DNA of 64,000 nt from Paradesulfitobacterium ferrireducens (GTDB lineage Bacteria; Bacillota; Desulfitobacteriia; Desulfitobacteriales; Desulfitobacteriaceae). Location: assembly GCF_017310645.1 (NCBI RefSeq), contig NZ_JAFLRH010000022.1, positions 62,001-126,000 of the forward strand. Direction: 5' to 3'. This document shows, piece after piece, positions 44,312 through 52,375 of the stretch. Made by a program: the position numbers and the translations under genes. The first letter of the stretch is position 1. Each line of letters begins with the position of its first letter. The notes under the pieces were generated by a model. It saw only the letters and a list, made by a program, of their open reading frames with translations. It did no database searches and was not told where the DNA came from.

Positions 44312-45646
44312 ATGGACTTAGCCACCTTAGTAGATAAAGTTCAAGCAGCCGGGATTGTCGGCGCCGGGGGCGCCGGTTTTCCCACCCATGTAAAGTTGAA
44401 TAACAGGTGTGAGACTGTGCTGGTGAATGCAGCGGAGTGTGAACCATTACTCCAGGTAGACCAGCAGCTTCTGAAGCAGGAAGCTCAGGCCTTGGTCAAG
44501 ACCCTGGCCCTTGTAGTGGAAGCGACCGGAGCAGGCAAAGGAATATTCGGGGTCAAGGCTAAATACGAGGCGGCACTGGCGATTTTAGAGCAAGCAGTCG
44601 CAGCCCTGGATCTGCATCAAGGCAAGCTCGAAATTGCGCGGCTGGGCGATTTCTATCCCGCAGGGGATGAACAGGTGCTCGTGTATGAAGTCTTGGGCAA
44701 AGTGGTTCCTCAGGGAGGGATTCCCCTCCAGGTTGGGGTTATCGTCCTCAATGTCGAAACCTTGCTTAATATCAGCCGGGCTTTGAACCATGAGGCTGTG
44801 ACGCATAAATACGTGACGGTGGCCGGAGCGGTTGCCAATCCGGTCACGGTTAAAGTGCCGCTGGGCACCCCAATCAACAGCGTGCTGGGGTTGGCAGGGG
44901 GCAGCACGGTTGCACATTTCCGCGTCCTTGAAGGCGGCCCGATGATGGGCAAAGAGGTTTATGATTTGGAGCGGGGAGTTACCAAAACCACCAAAGGATT
45001 GATCGTATTACCCGCGGAGCACCGGCTCTGGCGCAAGAAGGATGTTCCGTCAAGCACCATGCTCAAACGAGCCATGTCCGTGTGCTGCCAATGTTCTGCC
45101 TGCACCGACCTTTGTCCCAGGCACCTGCTTGGGCATACCATTGAGCCCCACCGCATCTTGCGCAGCTTGGTCCATCATGTAGGCAGCGATTTTAAGGGCC
45201 TCACCGGTGCTCAGTTTTGTTCTGAATGCGCTGTGTGCGATGTCTACGCCTGCGTCATGGATATTTCCCCGCGCCAGCTCAATGCAGCCGTAAAAAGGGA
45301 ATTGGGCAAACAGGGTTTTCGCCAGGCTCCGGGCGGCGAAGGCAAGCCGTCTTCCCAAAGAGAGCTGCGCAAAATCCCCATTAAACGCTTAATCCCGCGT
45401 TTGGGGCTGGAGAGTTATCATAAACCCGCTCCCCTAAGCAGCCGGGAGTTCGAACCGGATCAGGTTCGGCTTGAATTAAAGCAGCACGTAGGCCTACCGT
45501 GCACCCCGGTTGTTGAGCCTGGAGCCAGGGTAACGGCCGGGGTGCTTGTGGCCGAGGTTCCGTCAGGCCAGTTGGGAAGCAGGATTCATGCAAGCATTAC
45601 CGGTACGGTACTTCAGGTTGCACCCCAGATCGTGATTGCGAGGTGA
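44312..45646 (+). CDS. pduS: PduS-like RnfC-type iron-sulfur flavoprotein
   Basis: 444 residues with the RnfC/PduS layout: glycine-rich flavin/NADH site (GIVGAGGAGFPTHVKL), SLBB segment, and two [4Fe-4S] motifs (Cys258/259/261/264/268 in SVCCQCSACTDLCP and Cys303/306/309/314 in CSECAVCDVYAC). In Pdu systems it reduces cobalamin for diol dehydratase, but no such dehydratase is present here. Electron transfer across the shell to or from NADH, paired with the PduT-like shell protein directly after it, is a better fit. Confidence 0.92.
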   Translation: MDLATLVDKVQAAGIVGAGGAGFPTHVKLNNRCETVLVNAAECEPLLQVDQQLLKQEAQALVKTLALVVEATGAGKGIFGVKAKYEAALAILEQAVAALDLHQGKLEIARLGDFYPAGDEQVLVYEVLGKVVPQGGIPLQVGVIVLNVETLLNISRALNHEAVTHKYVTVAGAVANPVTVKVPLGTPINSVLGLAGGSTVAHFRVLEGGPMMGKEVYDLERGVTKTTKGLIVLPAEHRLWRKKDVPSSTMLKRAMSVCCQCSACTDLCPRHLLGHTIEPHRILRSLVHHVGSDFKGLTGAQFCSECAVCDVYACVMDISPRQLNAAVKRELGKQGFRQAPGGEGKPSSQRELRKIPIKRLIPRLGLESYHKPAPLSSREFEPDQVRLELKQHVGLPCTPVVEPGARVTAGVLVAEVPSGQLGSRIHASITGTVLQVAPQIVIAR

Positions 45647-45651
45647 CAGGA

Positions 45652-46200
45652 ATGAAAAAGGCTATCGGTTTACTCGAATATCGCAGTGTCACCCGGGGCA
45701 TGGTATGTGCGGATACCGTGGTCAAATCCGCAGGAGTAGAGCTGCTTCAGGCTGCCACCGTCTGTCCCGGAAAATTTTTGGTCTTAATTGCCGGGGATGT
45801 CGGCTCAGTTCAAAGCGCGATCGAATCCGGAACAGTGATCGGAGAGGATGTTCTGATAGACCAATTTATTCTGGCTAATGTTCATGATGCAGTCTTTCCG
45901 GCCTTGAATGCCACTTCCAATGTGGATCCTGAGGGAGCTTTGGGTATTATTGAGACATTTACGGCTGCAGCGGCTGTGGTTGCTGCAGATCTTGCCGCCA
46001 AAACAGCCCAGGTTGAGCTGATTGAGATCCGCCTTGCCCGCGGCCTGGGGGGAAAATCATTTGTCACCTTCAACGGGGACGTCGGTTCGGTGACGGTTGC
46101 AGTGGAAGCGGTGACCAAGGCTTTAGCCGAAGAAGGAACCTTGGTGGATCAGGCCGTGATTCCCAATCCGCACCGCGAGCTCTGGCAGCAGCTAGTATAA
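45652..46200 (+). CDS. pduT: PduT-like BMC-T shell protein with predicted pore iron-sulfur cluster
   Basis: 182 residues with two fused BMC domains (AIGLLEYRSVTRGM at the start; GALGIIETFTAAAAVV in the second). Cys38 in TVCPGKF aligns with the Salmonella PduT cysteine that holds a [4Fe-4S] cluster in the trimer pore. ATG 45652 is preceded by GAGGTGACAGGA, overlapping the pduS end. Together with PduS it could pass electrons across the shell. Confidence 0.92.
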   Translation: MKKAIGLLEYRSVTRGMVCADTVVKSAGVELLQAATVCPGKFLVLIAGDVGSVQSAIESGTVIGEDVLIDQFILANVHDAVFPALNATSNVDPEGALGIIETFTAAAAVVAADLAAKTAQVELIEIRLARGLGGKSFVTFNGDVGSVTVAVEAVTKALAEEGTLVDQAVIPNPHRELWQQLV

Positions 46201-46214
46201 GGCAGGGATCAGGC

Positions 46215-47417
46215 ATGCGCATTCTGGTGATAAACTGCGGTGGAACATCAATAAAATATCAGGTGATTTCCTGGCAGCCTGACTGTCAGAACATTGAGGC
46301 GAAAGGGGCGGTCGAGAATATCGGCGCACCTCACTCTGTAATTAAATATCAAGTAACCGGCAGACCCATGTATACGTCTGAGGTTAGGGTTTCAGACCAC
46401 GAAGCGGGACTGAGGCAGGTTCTTAAGTTGTTGATTGATCCGGAAATCGGTGCTTTTAAGGATTACGGCGCGATTGACGCAGTGGGGCACCGGGTAGTTC
46501 AAGCGGGGGAGAAATTTCGCGGATCCTTTCCAATCAATGCTGAACTGATGGCCGCTTTGTACCGGCATATTGAACTCGCGCCCCTGCACAATCCGGCGAA
46601 CATCAAAGGAATTGAAGCCTGCCGGAAGCTCATGCCGAATGTTCCGCAAGTCGCGGTGTTTGACAATGCTTTTCATAAAGATATTCCTGATTATGTCTAT
46701 ATTTACGCTTTACCTTACGAATATTACGAGAAATACGGGATCCGCCGCTATGGCTTTCACGGTATTTCCTTTCAATATATGACCGAGAGGGCTGCGACCC
46801 TTCTGAACTTCGATCTGACTCAGAAACGGGTGGTCTCTCTCATGCTGGGGAGCGGCACCACCATCAACGCCCTGGCCTATGGGCGCTCGCTGGACGTTTC
46901 GACTGGATTAAGCCCTACCGAAGGATTGATTCAATCGACCCGCGCGGGTGATTTAGACCCCGCAGCCATCACCTATATCATGCGCAAGGAAAGGCTTACC
47001 CCCGATCAGATGGATCATGTCCTTAACCGCCAAAGCGGGTGGCTGGGCATCTCCGGAGTGAGCAACGACCTGCGCTTGATCGAAGCCGAGGCCAACCGGG
47101 GCAATTACCGCGCCCGCCTGGCACTGGACGCCTTTGCCTACCGGGTGAAAAAATACATCGGCGCTTATGCCGCAGCCATGGGAGGGATTGATTTACTCCT
47201 GTTTGCGGGCGGCGCCGGAGAAAACAGCGCTGTAATTCGTGCCAAAATATGCGCGGGACTGGAGTTCTTAGGAATTTCTCTTGATCCGGAGCTTAACCAA
47301 AACCTGCGGGGAGAGGGCCTTGTCTCCAAGGTCGAAGCTCGGACACCGGTGTTAGTGGTCAATACGAATGAAGAGATGGTCATTGCGCACGAGACTTATG
47401 CAGTTGTCTCCTCTTAA
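46215..47417 (+). CDS. divergent acetate/propionate-kinase-family acyl kinase
   Basis: 400 residues of the AckA/PduW family. The transition-state histidine (RYGFHG), APLHNPAN, TRAGDLDP and TNEEMVIA are conserved. Two segments differ: the phosphate loop is NCGGTSIKY where most have NxGSSSLK, and HRVVQAGEKF replaces HRVVHGGE. It should take the acyl-phosphate from PduL to make ATP and a free acid, here probably lactate. The substitutions suggest altered substrate preference. It starts 15 bases after the BMC-T gene. Confidence 0.88.
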   Translation: MRILVINCGGTSIKYQVISWQPDCQNIEAKGAVENIGAPHSVIKYQVTGRPMYTSEVRVSDHEAGLRQVLKLLIDPEIGAFKDYGAIDAVGHRVVQAGEKFRGSFPINAELMAALYRHIELAPLHNPANIKGIEACRKLMPNVPQVAVFDNAFHKDIPDYVYIYALPYEYYEKYGIRRYGFHGISFQYMTERAATLLNFDLTQKRVVSLMLGSGTTINALAYGRSLDVSTGLSPTEGLIQSTRAGDLDPAAITYIMRKERLTPDQMDHVLNRQSGWLGISGVSNDLRLIEAEANRGNYRARLALDAFAYRVKKYIGAYAAAMGGIDLLLFAGGAGENSAVIRAKICAGLEFLGISLDPELNQNLRGEGLVSKVEARTPVLVVNTNEEMVIAHETYAVVSS

Positions 47418-47442
47418 ATACTGTTGTCTCCACTAAAACATT

Positions 47443-47466
47443 TCTGACTCCCGATTACTGACTCCT
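47443..47466. repeat. GTCAGGAGTCAG-family dispersed repeat (degenerate)
   Basis: TCTGACTCCCGATTACTGACTCCT lies between the acyl kinase and the DeoR gene. It carries two CTGACTCC cores in inverted orientation. Confidence 0.45.
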
Positions 47467-47492
47467 AAAATTTTTAGATTGAGGTGTGAGTG

Positions 47493-48266
47493 ATGTTAGC
47501 CCAAGACCGTCGCAAAAACATCATACGACTCCTGGATGAGCATGGAAGCGTGAAAGTCGCCCATTTGAGCGGTTTGCTGCAAGTAACGGAGGAAACAATC
47601 CGTCGGGACTTGGAACAGCTCGAAAAAGACGGGTATTTGACCCGCACCCATGGCGGAGCGGTCAAAAACGCGGTTGACCAGCAGGAGACAGCCTTTTCAA
47701 TTCGCAATATGCACAATCATGAGGAAAAGCGCATGATTGGCCTGAAGGCCATCGAATTCATCTCCCCGGGCGAGGTCATTGCCTTAGATGCCAGCACCAC
47801 CGCCTTGCAGGTTGCGCAATGCCTTAAGGAGAGCGGTAAGAAGGACATTGTCGTCATTACCCACGCCCTGAAGGTTGTGATGGCCCTCATGGACAGCCAG
47901 GATATCACGGTGATCAGCACCGGAGGAGTTCTGCAGCACAGAACCATGTCTTTTGTCGGACCGATTGCGGAAAATGCCTTGTCCAACTATAACATAAAAA
48001 AAGCTTTTGTATCTTGCAAAGGGCTGACTGTAGAAGAAGGCATTACGGAATCAACCGATGTGCAAGCAACCATGAAAAGCGAATTTTTCAAGGCGGCTAA
48101 GGAGATTTTTCTATTGGCGGACCATGATAAATTCGGTCAGGCGGCTTTGGCCACGGTGGCCCCGGTTTCCGTGGTGCAGAAACTGATTACGGATATAGGT
48201 ACGCCGGACCAGGAGGTCGAGAAATACCGGGCGCTTGGAATAGATGTTGTTAGAGCAGATAGATAA
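47493..48266 (+). CDS. DeoR-family transcriptional regulator
   Basis: 257 residues. Residues 1-57 contain the DeoR helix-turn-helix (VAHLSGLLQVTEETIRRDLEQ, then GYLTRTHGGAV); the rest is the sugar-phosphate-binding domain (ALDASTTALQVAQ, THALKVVMAL, ISTGG). DeoR repressors respond to sugar phosphates, so rhamnulose 1-phosphate or DHAP is a likely signal. ATG 47493 follows GAGGTGTGAGTG. Its position between the BMC genes and the transporter suggests control of both. Confidence 0.93.
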   Translation: MLAQDRRKNIIRLLDEHGSVKVAHLSGLLQVTEETIRRDLEQLEKDGYLTRTHGGAVKNAVDQQETAFSIRNMHNHEEKRMIGLKAIEFISPGEVIALDASTTALQVAQCLKESGKKDIVVITHALKVVMALMDSQDITVISTGGVLQHRTMSFVGPIAENALSNYNIKKAFVSCKGLTVEEGITESTDVQATMKSEFFKAAKEIFLLADHDKFGQAALATVAPVSVVQKLITDIGTPDQEVEKYRALGIDVVRADR

Positions 48267-48293
48267 TCGTTTAACGAGAAAGGGGGATTAGTA

Positions 48294-48668
48294 ATGGGTA
48301 AAGAAGGAGCTAAGGTTTGGTTTATCCCTGATGCATATTTGCCGAGCAGCGGCAAAGGCGAAAAGTACGAAGGACATGAAGCCATTTGTGTCTTAAATAC
48401 AACATCTAAGAATGCTGCGCTTCAATTGTCATTTTACTTCTCGGATCATGATCCTTGGGAAAATATTGTTGTGGTTGTTCCTGCTAAGCGTTCAAAGCAC
48501 ATCCGACTTGATCATCCGGAGGACTTGGGTGGAACAGTTATTCCACGGGATGTTCCTTATGGCATAAAGATCGAAAGCGATACCAACGTTTCGGTCCAAT
48601 ATTCCCGCCTGGATGTGGCTCAACCCAATTTCACCCTGATGACAACCATTCCGTATTATGAGGAGTGA
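48294..48668 (+). CDS. ASRT-family protein (Anabaena sensory rhodopsin transducer-like)
   Basis: 124 residues, close in size and pattern to the Anabaena sensory rhodopsin transducer: WFIPDAYLPSSGKGEK, HEAICVLNTT, FYFSDHDPWENI, VPAKRSKHIRLD, VQYSRLD and a terminal TTIPYYEE. This beta-sandwich forms tetramers. No rhodopsin gene is present, so a light role is unlikely. Most bacterial relatives lie beside carbohydrate genes, and a sugar-binding or sugar-sensing role has been suggested for the family. ATG 48294 follows GAAAGGGGGATTAGTA. It sits between the DeoR gene and the sugar transporter. Confidence 0.85.
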   Translation: MGKEGAKVWFIPDAYLPSSGKGEKYEGHEAICVLNTTSKNAALQLSFYFSDHDPWENIVVVVPAKRSKHIRLDHPEDLGGTVIPRDVPYGIKIESDTNVSVQYSRLDVAQPNFTLMTTIPYYEE

Positions 48669-48760
48669 GTTTTTGTAGAAGCTTAAGGAGGTGAACCCCT
48701 AAAAATATTTAATAGATTTTCTTTTTGGGTTTTATTCAAAAAATTATGAGGAGGGTTAGT

Positions 48761-49750
48761 ATGTTCAAAAAGTTGTTTTCAGTTGGATTAGTTGCAGTGC
48801 TAGCATTATCTCTTGCCGGTTGCGGCGGACAGACTGCCAATAATGCCGATAATGCTAAAGCAGCTGGCAACAAAAAGGTCACGATTGGTTTTGCCAACCT
48901 GACCGACGAGATTACGTTCGGACAAGCTGTCAAGAAAGGTATGATTGCCGAGGCCCAAAAACGCGGCTGGGATATCATAGCCGTAGACAACAAACTTGAT
49001 GGAGCAACGGCTGTAACGAATGCGGATACCTTGCTCACCCGTGGTATTAACCTCTTTGTGGAATTTAACGTAGACTCCAGTGTCGGACCGGCTATCATGG
49101 ATAAAATGAATGCGGCCAAGGTTCCGGTTATTGCAATCGATATTCCGCACCCGGGAGCGACTTTCTTTGGTGCTAACAATCCGGAGGCCGGCCGTCAGCT
49201 CGGTTTGTGGCTGGCTAATTATGCCAAGACTAATTGGAATGGCCAAGTGGATGATTTAGTACTCGTAGAGAACCCAACCGCCGGGGAAGTTCCCCAGCAA
49301 CGGATGGACGGAATTGTCAAAGGAGTCAAAGAAGTACTCCCTAATTTTGATGAGAAGAAAATTATCCGTGTTGACGGGCGTAATGACGAGATTAACGCTA
49401 AAACCAAAGTTACCGATATGCTTACGGCCCATCCCAATGACCGTCACATTTTAATTGGAACCCTCAATGACCAAAATGGTTCCGGAGCACTTGCAGCCCT
49501 GGAAACGACCGGCCGTCAAAATGATGCTGTTATTGGCAGCCAAGGAGCGGAAGGTCCTTTCCTCGACAACCTGCGTAAAGGGGACAATGCCTGGAAAGCT
49601 TCCGTTGCCTATTTCCCCGAGAAGTATGGCGAATATGTAATGGCTTTAGCTGATAAGATTCTCAAAGGGGAATCTGTACCCAAGGAAAATCACCCAGAAC
49701 ACATTGTTATCGATAAAACGAACGTAGATAAATATTACCCTGCTAAATAA
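48761..49750 (+). CDS. ribose-type ABC transporter substrate-binding lipoprotein
   Basis: 329 residues from ATG 48761 (GAGGAGGGTTAGT upstream). The N-terminal signal has lipobox SLAGC, so Cys22 anchors it outside the membrane. The mature part is the periplasmic-binding type I fold of the RbsB group (VTIGFANLTDEITFGQAVKK, then VPVIAIDIPHPGATFFGANN). It delivers a sugar to the ATPase and permease encoded next. The binding pocket sequence does not identify the sugar; rhamnose, a methylated rhamnose or a rhamnoside would fit the locus. Confidence 0.93.
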   Translation: MFKKLFSVGLVAVLALSLAGCGGQTANNADNAKAAGNKKVTIGFANLTDEITFGQAVKKGMIAEAQKRGWDIIAVDNKLDGATAVTNADTLLTRGINLFVEFNVDSSVGPAIMDKMNAAKVPVIAIDIPHPGATFFGANNPEAGRQLGLWLANYAKTNWNGQVDDLVLVENPTAGEVPQQRMDGIVKGVKEVLPNFDEKKIIRVDGRNDEINAKTKVTDMLTAHPNDRHILIGTLNDQNGSGALAALETTGRQNDAVIGSQGAEGPFLDNLRKGDNAWKASVAYFPEKYGEYVMALADKILKGESVPKENHPEHIVIDKTNVDKYYPAK

Positions 49751-49794
49751 CTAAAGTTATTTAGGTAATTAATAACTCATTTTTTATTAAAAAA

Positions 49795-49824
49795 GCAGCT
49801 GGGGAATTTCCTAGCCCCAGCTGC
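49795..49824. other. stable stem-loop between binding-protein and ATPase genes
   Basis: GCAGCTGGGG and CCCCAGCTGC pair around a 10-base loop. On the plus strand no T run follows, so it probably stabilises the upstream mRNA and helps keep binding-protein levels above those of the transporter. On the minus strand it is followed by a T run and could stop antisense transcription. Confidence 0.65.
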
Positions 49825-49859
49825 CTGACATAAATTCTATGCAGCAGGGGGTGACAAGT

Positions 49860-51356
49860 TTGGATCAAGAGCTTTGTCTTGAGATGAAAGAAATTACTAA
49901 GCGCTTTCCCGGAGTATTGGCTTTAGATAGGGTAGACTTAGATCTTCGACGTGGAGAAATTCTTGCTCTTCTGGGTGAAAATGGGGCAGGAAAATCTACG
50001 CTCTTAAAAATCTTGGCCGGTGCTTATCAGAAGGACGAAGGCAGTATTTGTATTGATGGAAAGCAGTATGAATTTGCCACTCCAAAAGAGGCTTCTGAGG
50101 CGGGAGTGACAGTAATTTACCAGGAACTCAATTATCTGCCGGACTTAACCGTTGCGGAAAATATATTCCTAGGCCGCCAGCCGACCAAAGGACCATTGGG
50201 CAGAATTGACTGGGATAAAATGAATCGGGAAGCATCGGAAATTCTAGTTCTCATGGGAGTAAGTGTTAGTCCGAAAACGTTAATGTCAAACCTCTCTGTG
50301 GCTGAGAAACAATTAGTGGAAATAGCCAAGGCTCTCTCGAAGAATATGAAAATCTTAGTGATGGATGAACCGACAGCTGCTCTTAATGATGCGGAAGTTA
50401 CTAAACTTTTTGAGATTGTACGGGGAATGAAGGAAAAGGGAATTTCTATCATCTACATTTCCCACCGTTTGGAAGAACTCTTTGAAATCTCGGACCGCGT
50501 GATGATTATGCGTGATGGACGCCGCATTGGCGTCGTGGATACAGCCGCGACTACCAAGGATGAGCTGGTTACAATGATGGTAGGCCGTCAAATTGATGAA
50601 ATGTTTCCGAAAAAATATTTAGAATCCGGGGAAACCTTATTGGAGGTTCGTAATTTAACCAATCGCACCAAAGTTAAAGGTGTTTCGCTAACCCTGAAAA
50701 AGAAAGAAATCCTTGGTATTTTTGGGCTTATGGGTGCCGGACGTACCAGCCTGGCAGATACCTTGTTTGGTGCTGAACCGTTGACCGGTGGCGAAATCTT
50801 GATTGAAGGTAAAAAACTAAATTTGCATAATTCCAGAGATGCTATTGAGGCGGGTATAGCGCTGGTACCGAGCGAACGGAAAACGGCCGGCCTTATCTTA
50901 GGCATGTCAGTCAAAGAAAATATTACGATTGCTACCATTTCTGAACTAGGAAAAGGCATGGGCATTAATTTACGTGCAGAAGCGGACAAGGCGCAACGCT
51001 GGGTAATAGAGCTTAATATTAAAACACCTTCCATCCATACCGTCGCTGAAAGTTTAAGCGGAGGTAACCAGCAGAAAGTTGTACTCGCTAAATGGTTGGA
51101 GGCTAAGCCCAAACTATTGATTCTCAATGAACCAACGCGGGGAATTGATGTAGGCGCCAAGGTAGAGATATATAACCTGATGGAGACTTTTTGCGAACAA
51201 GGGCTTGGCATTTTGATGATCTCTTCAGAGTTGCCAGAGATTTTAGCATTAGCCGACCGAATCTTGGTTATGAGTGAGGGCCGGATTACCGGTGAGTTTA
51301 CCAGAGAAGAAGCTACCCAGGAGAAATTAATGAAATGTGCAGTTGGGGGGATGTGA
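49860..51356 (+). CDS. ribose-type ABC transporter ATPase (two nucleotide-binding domains)
   Basis: About 498 residues of the RbsA/MglA/XylG class. The first domain has Walker A GENGAGKST, signature LSVAEKQ and Walker B LVMDEPTAAL. The second has a degenerate Walker A (GLMGAGRTS), LSGGNQQK and LILNEPTRG. TTG 49860 is preceded by AGGGGGTGA at 5 bases; ATG 49839 in frame lacks a ribosome site. It energises the permease encoded next. Confidence 0.95.
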   Translation: MDQELCLEMKEITKRFPGVLALDRVDLDLRRGEILALLGENGAGKSTLLKILAGAYQKDEGSICIDGKQYEFATPKEASEAGVTVIYQELNYLPDLTVAENIFLGRQPTKGPLGRIDWDKMNREASEILVLMGVSVSPKTLMSNLSVAEKQLVEIAKALSKNMKILVMDEPTAALNDAEVTKLFEIVRGMKEKGISIIYISHRLEELFEISDRVMIMRDGRRIGVVDTAATTKDELVTMMVGRQIDEMFPKKYLESGETLLEVRNLTNRTKVKGVSLTLKKKEILGIFGLMGAGRTSLADTLFGAEPLTGGEILIEGKKLNLHNSRDAIEAGIALVPSERKTAGLILGMSVKENITIATISELGKGMGINLRAEADKAQRWVIELNIKTPSIHTVAESLSGGNQQKVVLAKWLEAKPKLLILNEPTRGIDVGAKVEIYNLMETFCEQGLGILMISSELPEILALADRILVMSEGRITGEFTREEATQEKLMKCAVGGM

Positions 51357-51357
51357 G

Positions 51358-52323
51358 GTGAGCGTAAAACCTGCCGCAGCCGGGAACCGGCGAAAGCTGA
51401 AATTTACAACTGAATTGACTTTGCTCATAGCTTATGTAGCCATGATTATCGCGTTTTCCATCTTATCTCCTTATTTTTTAAGTATAAGAAATTTCATGAA
51501 TATCGGTCTTAGTGCCTCAATTACGGGCATAACCGCCACCGGAATGACTCTGGTTTTGCTTATGGGAGGACTTGACTTATCCGTGGGTTCAATTATAGCC
51601 TTAGTCGGTATCATTATGGCGGTTCTGATGAAAGGTGGCACGTCCGTTCCGGCTGTAGTTTTGGTCGGGCTGGTTGTCGGGCTTATTTCCGGGCTAATCA
51701 ACGGACTTTTTATCACCAAGGTTAAGATTAACCCATTGATTACAACGCTTTCGACTATGGCTATTTACCGGGGGATAACCTTTGTTTCCACTGATGGCCT
51801 GTCGGTTTTAATCTCGAATAAGTCCTTTAGTTTCTTTGGACGTTCTTTTATTTTGGGGATTCCCGTTGCGGTTATCATTATGTTAATTCTTTATGTTTTT
51901 TTTGCATATTTGCTTCGTTATACCAAGTTCGGTCGTAAAGTTTATGCCGTTGGGGGAAACCCGGAAGCAAGCCGTCTTTCGGGAATCAATGTCGATCGTA
52001 TCCGGCTTATGGCTTATACCATAAGCGGTTTAACGGCTGCTGTAAGTGGGATTATTCTAGCCTCTCAAACGGGAACCGGGCTTCCGAATGCCGGAACCGG
52101 CATGGAATTAAACGCAATTGCGGCAGCTATTCTCGGCGGTACCAGCTTAGCTGGCGGGAAGGGAAATATTGCGGGAACTCTTTTAGGTGTGCTTATTCTT
52201 TCCACTCTAAGCAATGGTTTAACTCTGCTGAATGTCCCTTCGTTCTATCAAATGATTGCGCAAGGAGCGGTGCTGCTGATCGCAGTTACACTGGATGTAA
52301 TCCGCGGCGGTGGCTACAAATAA
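51358..52323 (+). CDS. ribose-type ABC transporter permease
   Basis: About 321 residues with eight or more membrane helices and the RbsC-family signature region (GMTLVLLMGGLDLSVGSIIA; GRKVYAVGGNPEASRLSGI; GTSLAGGKGNIAGTLLG). One permease only, so it should work as a homodimer. GTG 51358 comes directly after the ATPase stop and is preceded by GGGGGATGTGAG. Confidence 0.95.
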   Translation: MSVKPAAAGNRRKLKFTTELTLLIAYVAMIIAFSILSPYFLSIRNFMNIGLSASITGITATGMTLVLLMGGLDLSVGSIIALVGIIMAVLMKGGTSVPAVVLVGLVVGLISGLINGLFITKVKINPLITTLSTMAIYRGITFVSTDGLSVLISNKSFSFFGRSFILGIPVAVIIMLILYVFFAYLLRYTKFGRKVYAVGGNPEASRLSGINVDRIRLMAYTISGLTAAVSGIILASQTGTGLPNAGTGMELNAIAAAILGGTSLAGGKGNIAGTLLGVLILSTLSNGLTLLNVPSFYQMIAQGAVLLIAVTLDVIRGGGYK

Positions 52324-52375
52324 AACCAGCTGGTTACTGTCCTAAGTAAATCTTCTATAAAGGAGTGGCAAAAAA

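Noticed and set aside
48684-48720. Strong AAGGAGGTGA ribosome site after the ASRT-like gene
   Set aside because: No start codon at usable spacing opens a frame longer than a few codons; probably a relic or chance match.
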